Positions 1 through 7,168 of a stretch of 12,412 bases of DNA are shown here, piece by piece. Under the pieces are notes generated by a model. It was not told the DNA's origin. It was given only the letters and a program-made list of their open reading frames with translations, and did no database searches. The DNA comes from Candidatus Equihabitans merdae (GTDB lineage Bacteria > Bacillota > Clostridia > Lachnospirales > Lachnospiraceae): the NCBI GenBank assembly GCA_018065025.1, contig JAGHUB010000425.1, forward strand, positions 1-12,412, written 5' to 3'. A program made the translations under genes and the position numbers. Every line of letters starts with the position of its first letter. The first letter of the stretch is position 1.

Positions 1-218
1 AAGACACCATCCACATTAAAGAATGAAGGAACGATGCCAATACAGTGCCCATTCATTTCCTTAATGCCGCGAGCGCAGGCTCCCATAAGGCCACTGGCAC
101 CACCGCCAAAAACCATGGTATGACCCTTACTTGCCATCAAACGGCCCAGTTCTTCACCAGCTTCCAGATAACATCTGTCAATGGATTCGTTGGCTGCACC
201 ATAAACGCAGATCTGCAT
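1..218 (-). CDS. LOG-family (TIGR00730) Rossmann-fold protein, 5' part only
   Basis: Reading leftwards from an ATG at 218 gives 72 codons before the window edge, starting MQICVYGAANESID. The visible part has the opening beta strand (ICVYGAAN, residues 3-10) and the glycine-rich nucleotide loop GGGASGLMG (38-46) typical of the LOG/lysine-decarboxylase-like family. Characterised members are nucleoside 5'-monophosphate phosphoribohydrolases that release cytokinin-like bases. The family's PGGxGTxxE catalytic motif would lie beyond the edge and cannot be checked. An AGGAGAAC ribosome binding site sits just upstream (221-228) and supports this start. The gene follows the butyrate operon on the same strand, but the hairpin at 252-285 separates them. 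I see no clear promoter of its own, so it may depend on read-through. Family assignment is fairly sure; substrate is unknown. Confidence 0.8.
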   Translation of the reverse strand, partial: MQICVYGAANESIDRCYLEAGEELGRLMASKGHTMVFGGGASGLMGACARGIKEMNGHCIGIVPSFFNVDGV

Positions 219-251
219 ATGTTCTCCTAAAAAATAGCTAAATAAACAGCC

Positions 252-285
252 AAAGAGACTAACCGGTATTTCGGCTAGTCTCTTT
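252..285 (-). terminator. Rho-independent terminator of the butyrate operon
   Basis: Inverted repeat with arms 252-265 and 272-285 and a 6-nt loop. The outer 10 bp (AAAGAGACTA) and inner 3 bp (CCG) are perfect. The one mismatch (A262/C275) becomes a G-U wobble only in the minus-strand RNA, giving a continuous 14-bp stem there, followed by a loose U-rich tail. This fits termination of the leftward operon whose last stop codon is at 327. Confidence 0.8.
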
Positions 286-326
286 GAATAACTACTTAAT
301 CGTAACCAACTTCTTTGAACTCCTAA

Positions 327-1454
327 TCAAAGGCACTGCAGGTACAGATTATAAACATCATTATAATCCATCTCTACATAGGTGTTGGTCATCAGTCTCT
401 GCTGCTGTTCGATAACCAGATCGGCCATCTCAGCACAGATTTCTTCATTTACGCCATACTCTCTAAGGGGTTTACGACGGATCAGGCTGCACAGAGCTTC
501 TTCCAGTGCATCATAAACTTCCGGACCATCTGTATCCAGACCAAGGATATCGGCCAGAACACGGTTGATGTCTTTGATAGCGCCTGTGGGGTTCTTTCTG
601 GCATAGAACTTCATAACTGTTGTGAACAGAGCGTAGTTGGATTCACCGTGAGCTACATGGAACATGCCGCCCAGGGGGAAGCTCATAGCATGAACAGCGT
701 TGCAGCCGCCTGTACCAAAAGCGATACCGGCATAGTTGCTGCCGATAGAGAAGTCTTCCAGAATCTCAAATCTGGCATCCGGACCTTCTTCAACCATCTT
801 CTTGAAGCCGTTCATAAGCAGTTCGATGGCTCTCTTACCAAACAGTCTGGAAGCATCTGTATAGCGACGGCCAACATAGCTTTCAACAGCATGGATCAGG
901 GCATCGATAGCACTGTACATGAAGGGATTATAGGGAAGAGTCTTCAGGAATTCCGGAATCAGAACAGCGTAATCAGCGAACAGTTCGTTGTTAGCGCAAC
1001 CCTTCTTGGTATTTTCCTTGGTCAGGTAGATCATAGCGATGTTTGTGACTTCAGAACCTGTACCGCAGGTTGTGGGGATGATAACCAGTTCTTTGATGTG
1101 CTTGGGGAAGAATGTGGGATTCAGCTTGTAAGCATCATAGATATCATCCGGCATCTCGGAAGCCATCCACTTAGCCATATCAACAACAGTACCGCCACCT
1201 ACAGCGATGATACGCTTGTAGTTGAGCTTCTTGAGGTCAGCCATGATGCTGTTGTACATAATGTCAGTGGGCTCTGTCAGACCATACTGTTCCTGGAAAT
1301 AAACCTGGCAGGGCAGGTTAAGGTGTTCCATATAGGGTTTGTACAGCCATTCATTTGTGAACAGAAGGTCATCTTCTGTCAGTTTGAATTCTTCTACGAA
1401 TTCTTTGAAAGTATCAAATTTGTGGATATCTGTCTTTAAAAGTAACTGACGCAT
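327..1454 (-). CDS. 4hbD: 4-hydroxybutyrate dehydrogenase (iron-containing ADH family)
   Basis: Reduces succinate semialdehyde to 4-hydroxybutyrate with NAD(P)H in the cytoplasm; this is the entry reaction to the cluster's pathway. The 375-residue protein has the usual length and resembles the Clostridium kluyveri enzyme as I recall it (for example IIAVGGGTVVDMAK and PTTCGTGSEVTN). The nucleotide-binding GGG is at 86-88. The metal-binding set of group III alcohol dehydrogenases is present: D184 and H188 (SAIDALIHA), H255 (AVHAMSFP) and H269 (HVAHGESNY). The start is supported by AAGGA 9 nt upstream of the ATG. It is the last gene of the operon, separated from crt by 71 nt and followed by the hairpin at 252-285. 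The enzyme producing the semialdehyde is not in the window. A 4-hydroxybutyrate-specific role is inferred from similarity and from abfD in the same operon. Confidence 0.92.
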   Translation of the reverse strand: MRQLLLKTDIHKFDTFKEFVEEFKLTEDDLLFTNEWLYKPYMEHLNLPCQVYFQEQYGLTEPTDIMYNSIMADLKKLNYKRIIAVGGGTVVDMAKWMASEMPDDIYDAYKLNPTFFPKHIKELVIIPTTCGTGSEVTNIAMIYLTKENTKKGCANNELFADYAVLIPEFLKTLPYNPFMYSAIDALIHAVESYVGRRYTDASRLFGKRAIELLMNGFKKMVEEGPDARFEILEDFSIGSNYAGIAFGTGGCNAVHAMSFPLGGMFHVAHGESNYALFTTVMKFYARKNPTGAIKDINRVLADILGLDTDGPEVYDALEEALCSLIRRKPLREYGVNEEICAEMADLVIEQQQRLMTNTYVEMDYNDVYNLYLQCL

Positions 1455-1525
1455 TTTCTACATTCCTTCTTTCTTAACATGAAACATCTGCAGCCACTGC
1501 TATCAGACATTTGCATCGTTATTTT

Positions 1526-2305
1526 TTATCTGTTGTTGAAATGATCAAGTTTTTCTTTATTAACGAAAGCAGCCAGAGCGTCGTGTGCGTCCTGTGTGGT
1601 AAACAGAGAACCGAAGGACAGGTTAACATGTTCATTACCTGTCTTGTAATCTGTTTCAGCAGCAACGTTCATGGCTTTCTTCATTGTCTGAACAGCGATG
1701 GGAGCATTCTTGGCAACCATGTTAGCCATAGCCATAGCTTCGTCCATCAGGCTTTCTGCCGGAACAACTTTGTTGACCAGACCGATACGGAAAGCTTCGT
1801 CGGATTTGATCATGTTGCCGCACAGCAGCAGTTCTTTGGCCTTGCCTTCGCCGATCAGAAGCTGCAGTCTCTGAGAACCGCCTGTACCTGTCATGATACC
1901 AAGGCTTACTTCAGGCTGTGAGAACTTAGCGTTGTCAGCGCAGACACGCATATCGCAGGCGATAGCAACTTCAAGACCGCCGCCCAGGCAGTAACCGTTG
2001 ATAGCAGCGATAACGGGAACGCGGAATTCGTGGATCTTGTTCAGTACCATGCTGCCGAAAATAGAATAATCTCTGGCTTCATAGAAACCAAAGCCGCTCA
2101 TTTCTTTGATATCAGCACCACCGATGAAGGCTCTTTCGCCGGCACCCTTAAGAACGACACAGTATACGTCTCTGTCTTTGTCGACTTCATCAAAAGCAGC
2201 ATTCAGGTCTGTCAGAACAGCTGTGCTGACGATGTTCATCTTCTGGGGATAGTTGATTGTGATAATAGCTACGTGGCCCTGTTTTTCAATCAGTGCGTAT
2301 TCCAT
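1526..2305 (-). CDS. crt: Crotonase / short-chain enoyl-CoA hydratase
   Basis: Reversible hydration of crotonyl-CoA to 3-hydroxybutyryl-CoA is the expected reaction. The 259-residue protein is full length for the crotonase fold. The first oxyanion-hole segment is AFIGGADIKEM (59-69); the second lies in NGYCLGGGLE (103-112). Both catalytic glutamates are present by alignment with rat enoyl-CoA hydratase E144 and E164: E112 (LGGGLE) and E132 (QPEVSLG). A GAGGAG ribosome binding site lies 6 nt before the ATG, and the upstream small gene ends 15 nt away. The pathway from 4-hydroxybutyrate to butyrate does not strictly need this step, because AbfD itself forms crotonyl-CoA. Its place here, without thiolase or 3-hydroxyacyl-CoA dehydrogenase, is therefore notable. 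It could feed crotonyl-CoA towards acetyl-CoA, or act on another enoyl-CoA. Confidence 0.88.
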   Translation of the reverse strand: MEYALIEKQGHVAIITINYPQKMNIVSTAVLTDLNAAFDEVDKDRDVYCVVLKGAGERAFIGGADIKEMSGFGFYEARDYSIFGSMVLNKIHEFRVPVIAAINGYCLGGGLEVAIACDMRVCADNAKFSQPEVSLGIMTGTGGSQRLQLLIGEGKAKELLLCGNMIKSDEAFRIGLVNKVVPAESLMDEAMAMANMVAKNAPIAVQTMKKAMNVAAETDYKTGNEHVNLSFGSLFTTQDAHDALAAFVNKEKLDHFNNR

Positions 2306-2320
2306 AATAGTCTCCTCTTT

Positions 2321-2614
2321 TCAATCAGGACAGCCCGCCATACGGGCATTGATCTCCTGTTCAATGATGGAAAAATCTTCAGGCTTTTCTGCTGTCAATA
2401 TGCTTTGACAGTTAGAAAGACCTTGTTCTATTGAGATACATCGGCTGCAGCCTTTGACCACCAGACACAACTCATAGGATTTATCCGGGGACCAGTTCTC
2501 ATAAGAGAACTGATCTCCGTGAGTGTGCGTTAATCTTGCGGTCAATTCCCTGGCCATTTTTCCTCTTTCATAGTGAGGATTGCAGCCACCGCAATATTTT
2601 ATAGCAAGAATCAT
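2321..2614 (-). CDS. Small cysteine-rich protein coupled to abfD
   Basis: A 97-residue soluble protein of unknown function. It opens with a short beta strand and the motif KYCGGCNPHYERG (6-18). Further cysteines follow at C50, C56 and C59 (VVKGCSRC), C69 and C95, seven in all. I recall similar small proteins with a YCGGCNPxYDR motif in other anaerobes but know of no assigned function. The CxxC pairs at 8/11 and 56/59 suggest metal, Fe-S or redox thiol chemistry; this is inference. Its ATG overlaps the abfD stop codon by one base (TAATG at 2612-2616). I see no Shine-Dalgarno sequence before it, so translation is probably coupled to abfD. The tight link to an oxygen-sensitive [4Fe-4S] dehydratase makes a role in cluster assembly, repair or electron supply a reasonable guess. 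It is unlikely to be a chance frame, given its cysteine motifs and operon position. Confidence 0.75.
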   Translation of the reverse strand: MILAIKYCGGCNPHYERGKMARELTARLTHTHGDQFSYENWSPDKSYELCLVVKGCSRCISIEQGLSNCQSILTAEKPEDFSIIEQEINARMAGCPD

Positions 2615-4062
2615 TATTCGGCAATACGGGCGATATTCTTAGCCAGAGACTTCTTCTGTTCAAGATTGCCCTGACGCTGGATCATGATACGCTGAGCCTG
2701 AGGTGAACCGGCACCGTGCATGGATTCTGTACGATAACCTACAGCAGCTGTACCAAGTGTGATGTTTTCGATCAGACGAAGGACCTTCATACGATCTTCA
2801 ACAGCAACACCTTCTTTACCTACCAGATATTTTTCAATATAAGGTCTCAGTTCAGCTGTGTTCCAGTCTTTTTCTGACGGCATAGTTACCATCAGACCAC
2901 CGGCGATATCTTCGGCCAGACGAGCGATCTCGTAGGGGAATCTGGTGACGTTCTGTTTGCAGACGTTGGCCAGAAGCAGGTCGATCATGTAGTTGCCGGC
3001 CTTGGTGGGAGCACCTTCACATGAGCAGGCGATACCGCAGCTGTAAAGTGTTTCATTGAGATGAGTCATCTCGATGAGCTTATCCTTAACGTGAGAAGCT
3101 CTGTCGCAGCCATTGTATTCAGCAGCAAGAGCTGTAGCACCGATGAGGACATCGCCTACGCCGACTTTGCAGCCGCCGTAGCTCTGACGATGGTAACCGG
3201 AGAAACGTTCTACCAGCATGCCGGCGAATTCTGTTTCACCGTTCATGAAGATACGTTCGTTGGGAACGAATACGTGGTCAAAGATAACCAGAGCTTCGTG
3301 ACCGCCGAACTGGCAGTTGCCCAGGTCGAAGGAAACGTTCTCTTCCAGCTTTCTGGTGTCGCATGACTGACGACCATAGATCATGAAGATACCTTCTGTA
3401 TCGGTGGGAACGGCGAAGGAAATAGCATAATCCTTGTCGTCCGGCTTCATGGCGATGGTGGGCATAACCAGAACTTCATGAGAGTTGACGATACCGGTCT
3501 GATGAGCCTTGGCACCGCAGACAACAACGCCGTCAGGACGACGTTCTACAACGCGAAGATATGCATCCGGTTCAGCCTGTTTGGACGGGGACAGTGAACG
3601 ATCACCCTTGGGGTCAGTCATAGCGCCGTCAACAGTCTTATCTGTCAGCTGGATCTCATTCCAGAACTTGACGAAATTGTCATGGTAGTTTGTGCCGTAA
3701 GCCTGGTCGATCTCGAAGGTTGTGGAATATACAGCATTGCTGGCGTCCATACCTACGCATCTCTGGAAGCAGGCAGCGGTCTTCTGACCAAGGAGACGCA
3801 GCATCTTGACCTTCTTAACCAGGTCTTCTGTGCTCTGGTGCAGTTGTGTGAAACGGTTGACCTTCTGACCATTCAGAGAAGATGTAGCAGTCGTCAGATG
3901 TTCGTATTCCGGCTGAGAAGCCAGTTCGTAAGTCATACCTACGGAATTCAGTGAGGGACGGATCACCGGGTTGTCTACCGGATTCTCTACCAGTTCACCA
4001 AAGAGGTAGACCTTGAGGTTGAGCTTTCTAAGACTCTCAAAATATTCTTCACGAGTCATCAT
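2614..4062 (-). CDS. abfD: 4-hydroxybutyryl-CoA dehydratase / vinylacetyl-CoA delta-isomerase
   Basis: Converts 4-hydroxybutyryl-CoA to crotonyl-CoA by a ketyl-radical mechanism using FAD and a [4Fe-4S] cluster; it also isomerises vinylacetyl-CoA. The 482 residues match the family length (about 490). Compared with Clostridium aminobutyricum AbfD, whose cluster ligands are C99, C103, H292 and C299, this protein has C98 and C102 (TAACFQRC), H291 and C298 (GYHRQSYGGC), all shifted by one residue. Other active-site positions also line up: E256 (GGHEALVIF), Y295 and K299. The late motif YRTESMHGAGSPQAQR (443-458) is also typical. Two ATGs stand in tandem. The first is kept because an AGGAGG lies about 10 nt upstream and the one-residue offset to the known enzyme fits. 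It lies 17 nt after etfA, and its stop overlaps the start of the small cysteine-rich gene. This is the diagnostic gene of the cluster. Confidence 0.96.
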   Translation of the reverse strand: MMTREEYFESLRKLNLKVYLFGELVENPVDNPVIRPSLNSVGMTYELASQPEYEHLTTATSSLNGQKVNRFTQLHQSTEDLVKKVKMLRLLGQKTAACFQRCVGMDASNAVYSTTFEIDQAYGTNYHDNFVKFWNEIQLTDKTVDGAMTDPKGDRSLSPSKQAEPDAYLRVVERRPDGVVVCGAKAHQTGIVNSHEVLVMPTIAMKPDDKDYAISFAVPTDTEGIFMIYGRQSCDTRKLEENVSFDLGNCQFGGHEALVIFDHVFVPNERIFMNGETEFAGMLVERFSGYHRQSYGGCKVGVGDVLIGATALAAEYNGCDRASHVKDKLIEMTHLNETLYSCGIACSCEGAPTKAGNYMIDLLLANVCKQNVTRFPYEIARLAEDIAGGLMVTMPSEKDWNTAELRPYIEKYLVGKEGVAVEDRMKVLRLIENITLGTAAVGYRTESMHGAGSPQAQRIMIQRQGNLEQKKSLAKNIARIAE

Positions 4063-4079
4063 AATGGGATATCCTCCTA

Positions 4080-5108
4080 TTATTTGGCTGCAGCCATCAG
4101 TTCTTCGACGTTGTCATAGGACTTCATCAGTTCGGGGATGACTTTGAACAGGTCACCAACGATACCGTAATCAGCTACTTCGAAGATCGGAGCATCCGGA
4201 TCTTTGTTGATAGCGATGATGATCTTGGAATCCTGCATACCGGCTTTGTGCTGGATAGCACCGGAGATACCGCAAGCGATATAGATCTCCGGTTTAACAG
4301 TTGTACCTGTCTGACCAACCTGATATTCTTTGCCGATCCAACCTGCATCTACGCAAGCACGTGAGGAACCGACACAACCGCCCATCTTGGCAGCCAGTTC
4401 TTCGATCAGCTTGAAGCCTTCAGCAGAACCAACACCACGACCACCGGCTACGATGATCTTAGCATCTGTCAGAGATACCAGGGGCTTGTCGCTCTTAACG
4501 ATCTTGACAACCTTAGTGTGGATATCGGAATCAGCCAGCTTGACATCAACTTTAACAAGTTCGCCTGTGCGGCCTTTTTCTTCTTTAGCTTTGTCCATAA
4601 CGCCGGGACGTACTGTGGACATCTGGGGTCTGTGAGCCGGGCAAGCGATAGTAGCCATCAGGTTACCACCGAAAGCGGGACGTGTGGACAGAAGTTCTTT
4701 TGTATCTTCGCTGATCTCAAGAACTGTGCAGTCAGCTGTCAGACCTGTATCAACTCTGGCGGCGATACGGGCACCAAGGTCACGGCCGATGTTTGTGGCA
4801 CCGTACAGAACGATCTGGGGCTTGTATTCGTCGATCATGTCAGAGATAACTTTTGTGTAAGCTTCTGTTGTGTAGTTTTCCAGCAGATCGCTTTCAGCCA
4901 GATAAACTTTGTCAGCGCCGTGCTCGAACAGTGTTGTGGACAGGCCTTCAACACCCTTACCAAGCAGAACAGCACACAGTTCGCAACCGATAGCATCGGC
5001 CAGTTTGCGGCCTTCGCCGAGAAGTTCGATAGCAACGCCCATGACATTACCCTGACGCTGTTCGGCGAAAACCCATACGTTTTTATATGAATTTACATCA
5101 ACTGCCAT
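4080..5108 (-). CDS. etfA: Electron transfer flavoprotein, alpha subunit
   Basis: The large EtfAB subunit, carrying the mobile FAD that passes electrons to butyryl-CoA dehydrogenase. The 342 residues form an N-terminal alpha/beta domain (about 9-200) and the C-terminal FAD domain. FAD-contact motifs are clear: [11 protein letters not shown] (222-232), GSSR (247-250), QVGQTG (263-268), SGAIQH (282-287) and [15 protein letters not shown] (301-315). A GGAGG ribosome binding site lies 8 nt before the ATG. The gene sits between etfB (25 nt upstream) and abfD (17 nt downstream), the etfB-etfA order common in anaerobes. There is no extra N-terminal ferredoxin domain, unlike some longer EtfA proteins. 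Confidence 0.95.
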   Translation of the reverse strand: MAVDVNSYKNVWVFAEQRQGNVMGVAIELLGEGRKLADAIGCELCAVLLGKGVEGLSTTLFEHGADKVYLAESDLLENYTTEAYTKVISDMIDEYKPQIVLYGATNIGRDLGARIAARVDTGLTADCTVLEISEDTKELLSTRPAFGGNLMATIACPAHRPQMSTVRPGVMDKAKEEKGRTGELVKVDVKLADSDIHTKVVKIVKSDKPLVSLTDAKIIVAGGRGVGSAEGFKLIEELAAKMGGCVGSSRACVDAGWIGKEYQVGQTGTTVKPEIYIACGISGAIQHKAGMQDSKIIIAINKDPDAPIFEVADYGIVGDLFKVIPELMKSYDNVEELMAAAK

Positions 5109-5133
5109 TATATTTTCCTCCGTTATATCCAGA

Positions 5134-5925
5134 TTAGATGATGTGTTTCTGCTTCAGGCTGACGATCAGAGCGTCAGTCATTTCTTTTTCGGAACCTTCA
5201 AGCATCACGCCCTTACCCTTAAGCTGGGGAACGAAGGATTTAACAACCTTTGTGGGAGAAGCTTTCAGACCGCACAGAGACGGATCAATACCTACATCAG
5301 CCAGAGTCCAGACTTTGACCGGATCTTCGGCGCCGTAAGCATCATAAATACCCTTAACGGACATGTAACGGGGATCATTCAGTTCTTTGATAGCTGTCAG
5401 AACGCAAGGCATAGCGGATTCAACGACTTCATAGCCATCTTCCAGCATACGTTCAACAACAACCTTGTCACCTTCCAGTGAGAAGTTCTGTACATAAGTA
5501 ACCTGGGGCAGACCAAGTTTTTCAGCGATCTGGGGACCAACCTGAGCTGTGTCACCGTCGATAGCCTGACGACCTGCGAAGATGATGTCATAATCGCCGA
5601 TCTTCTGGATAGCGGCTGCGATTGTGTTGGATGTAGCCCATGTATCACCGCCACCGAAAGCTCTGTCGGAAAGCAGGATAGCTTCATCAGCACCCATAGC
5701 CAGACATTCTTTCAGCATATCTTTAGCCTGGGGCGGACCCATGGAAACAACTGTGATAGTAACGTCATCTCTCTGATCTTTAAGTTTCAGAGCTTCTTCC
5801 AGAGCATTCTTGTCATCCGGATTCAGGATGCTGGGAACGCCTTCACGGATCATTGTATTTGTTACAGGATCGATACGAACTTCTGTTGTATCCGGAACCT
5901 GTTTTGCACAGACGATAATTTTCAT
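5134..5925 (-). CDS. etfB: Electron transfer flavoprotein, beta subunit (bifurcating type)
   Basis: The small Etf subunit, 263 residues, full length. It starts [16 protein letters not shown] and contains [15 protein letters not shown] (35-49), [14 protein letters not shown] (60-73) and [19 protein letters not shown] (117-135). In Bcd-linked clostridial EtfB proteins the DGDTAQVGP loop (123-131) binds the second FAD, which splits electrons from NADH between crotonyl-CoA and ferredoxin; housekeeping Etf binds AMP there instead. Bifurcation is thus inferred from close resemblance to the clostridial proteins and from the adjacent bcd. The ribosome binding site AGGAGG lies 9 nt before the ATG and next to the end of bcd, 16 nt away, consistent with coordinated expression. 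Confidence 0.94.
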   Translation of the reverse strand: MKIIVCAKQVPDTTEVRIDPVTNTMIREGVPSILNPDDKNALEEALKLKDQRDDVTITVVSMGPPQAKDMLKECLAMGADEAILLSDRAFGGGDTWATSNTIAAAIQKIGDYDIIFAGRQAIDGDTAQVGPQIAEKLGLPQVTYVQNFSLEGDKVVVERMLEDGYEVVESAMPCVLTAIKELNDPRYMSVKGIYDAYGAEDPVKVWTLADVGIDPSLCGLKASPTKVVKSFVPQLKGKGVMLEGSEKEMTDALIVSLKQKHII

Positions 5926-5941
5926 TTATTCAATCCTCCTG

Positions 5942-7093
5942 TTATCTCATAACCTGACCGGAAATAACCATCTTCTGAACTTCGGATGTACCTTCGTAGA
6001 TTTCTGTGATCTTAGCATCACGCATCATTCTTTCTACCGGATAATCCTTGGTGTAACCATAACCGCCGTGCAGCTGTACGCACTTAGTTGTAACTTCCAT
6101 AGCAGTTTCAGAAGCAAAGAGCTTAGCCATAGCAGCTTCTTTTGTATAGCTGATCTTCTTGCCCTGCATGCTGAGGTACTTTCTGTGAGCGGCGTCGTAT
6201 ACCAGGTGACGAGCAGCGCAGATACGAGCTTCCATTTCAGCGATTCTGAACTGTGTGTTCTGGAACTTAGCGATGGGACGACCAAACTGAGTTCTTTCTT
6301 TTACATAGTTGACGGTGACATCCAGAGCACCCTGGGCGATACCAAGAGCCTGAGCAGCGATACCAATACGGCCGCCATCCAGAGTAGCCATAGCGATGTT
6401 GAAGCCCTTACCAAGCTGACCCAGCAGGTTTTCTTTCGGGATACGCATGTTGGTGAATACCAGTTCTGTTGTGGAAGAAGCACGGATACCCATCTTGTCT
6501 TCCAGTTTACCTCTGGCAAAACCGGGTGTGTCGCCTTCTACGATGAAAGCAGAGATGCCTCTTGTGCCTTTGCTCTTATCTGTCATAGCAAATACGATGA
6601 AGATATCAGCTACACCACCGTTTGTGATGAAGATCTTGGAACCGTTGATAACATAGGAATCACCATCTTCAACAGCAACAGTCTGCTGAGCAGAAGCATC
6701 TGTACCAGCGTTGGGCTCTGTCAGACAGAAAGCACCGATTGTGCCGCCTGTCAGTCTGGGCAGATATTTGTTCTTCTGTTCTTCTGTACCGAACTTCAGG
6801 ATCGGCCAGCAAGCCAGAGAGTTATGAGAAGCAACAACACAAGCGGTTGTGGCGCACTTCTTACCAAGTTCTTCAACGGCCATGGCATATGCGATATCAT
6901 CAGCACCGGCACCGCCGTATTCTCTGGGCATGTTCATACCCATAACGCCATAACGGAAGAGTTTCTGGATGTTTTCCATGGGGAACTGTTCTGTCTGGTC
7001 AATTTCAGCTGCGATCGGCTTTACTTCGTTTTCTGCGAAGTCAGCAACCATCTTGCGAATCATTTCCTGTTCTTTGGTCAATTGAAAATCCAC
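5942..7093 (-). CDS. bcd: Butyryl-CoA dehydrogenase (short-chain acyl-CoA dehydrogenase)
   Basis: FAD enzyme reducing crotonyl-CoA to butyryl-CoA with electrons from EtfAB. The 383 residues match the family. Acyl-CoA dehydrogenase signature 1 is FCLTEPNAGTD (122-132). Signature 2 is within QLHGGYGYTKDYPVERMMRD, followed by ITEIYEGTSE, whose E367 is the catalytic base position of short-chain acyl-CoA dehydrogenases. The start codon is GTG (7091-7093): no in-frame ATG gives the full N-terminus, and an AAGGAG lies 9 nt upstream. It follows the CoA-transferase after a 67-nt gap and precedes etfB by 16 nt. With EtfAB it forms the usual Bcd-EtfAB complex. Substrate chain length (C4) is inferred from the operon. 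Confidence 0.94.
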   Translation of the reverse strand: MDFQLTKEQEMIRKMVADFAENEVKPIAAEIDQTEQFPMENIQKLFRYGVMGMNMPREYGGAGADDIAYAMAVEELGKKCATTACVVASHNSLACWPILKFGTEEQKNKYLPRLTGGTIGAFCLTEPNAGTDASAQQTVAVEDGDSYVINGSKIFITNGGVADIFIVFAMTDKSKGTRGISAFIVEGDTPGFARGKLEDKMGIRASSTTELVFTNMRIPKENLLGQLGKGFNIAMATLDGGRIGIAAQALGIAQGALDVTVNYVKERTQFGRPIAKFQNTQFRIAEMEARICAARHLVYDAAHRKYLSMQGKKISYTKEAAMAKLFASETAMEVTTKCVQLHGGYGYTKDYPVERMMRDAKITEIYEGTSEVQKMVISGQVMR

Positions 7094-7102
7094 AGTCTCA
7101 AT

Positions 7103-7108
7103 CTCCTT
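7103..7108 (-). promoter_or_regulatory. Ribosome binding site fixing the GTG start of bcd
   Basis: AAGGAG on the minus strand, 9 nt before the GTG at 7091-7093. It is the only good site near the conserved N-terminus MDFQLTKEQ, so it decides the non-ATG start. Confidence 0.75.
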
Positions 7109-7152
7109 TTCGTTTCTTTTTGTTAACTTAGTGATTTATGTATAAGTGTACT

Positions 7153-7168
7153 CACTGTTATTACAGTG
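7153..7168 (-). promoter_or_regulatory. Small stem-loop across the CoA-transferase stop codon
   Basis: Perfect 6-bp inverted repeat CACTGT/ACAGTG with a 4-nt loop containing the stop codon of the CoA-transferase gene (7161-7163). No U-run follows, so it is not a terminator. It begins the 67-nt spacer to bcd and may affect mRNA stability or simply be chance. Confidence 0.3.

Noticed and set aside
648..1439. A 263-codon plus-strand frame opposite 4-hydroxybutyrate dehydrogenase.
   Set aside because: It is a shadow of the real gene, with no ribosome binding site and no recognisable domain.
5810..7126. A 438-codon plus-strand open frame opposite bcd and etfB.
   Set aside because: The bcd/etfB frames encode full, motif-complete enzymes. 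The opposite frame is Ser/Cys/Phe-rich without family resemblance and reflects codon bias on the coding strand.
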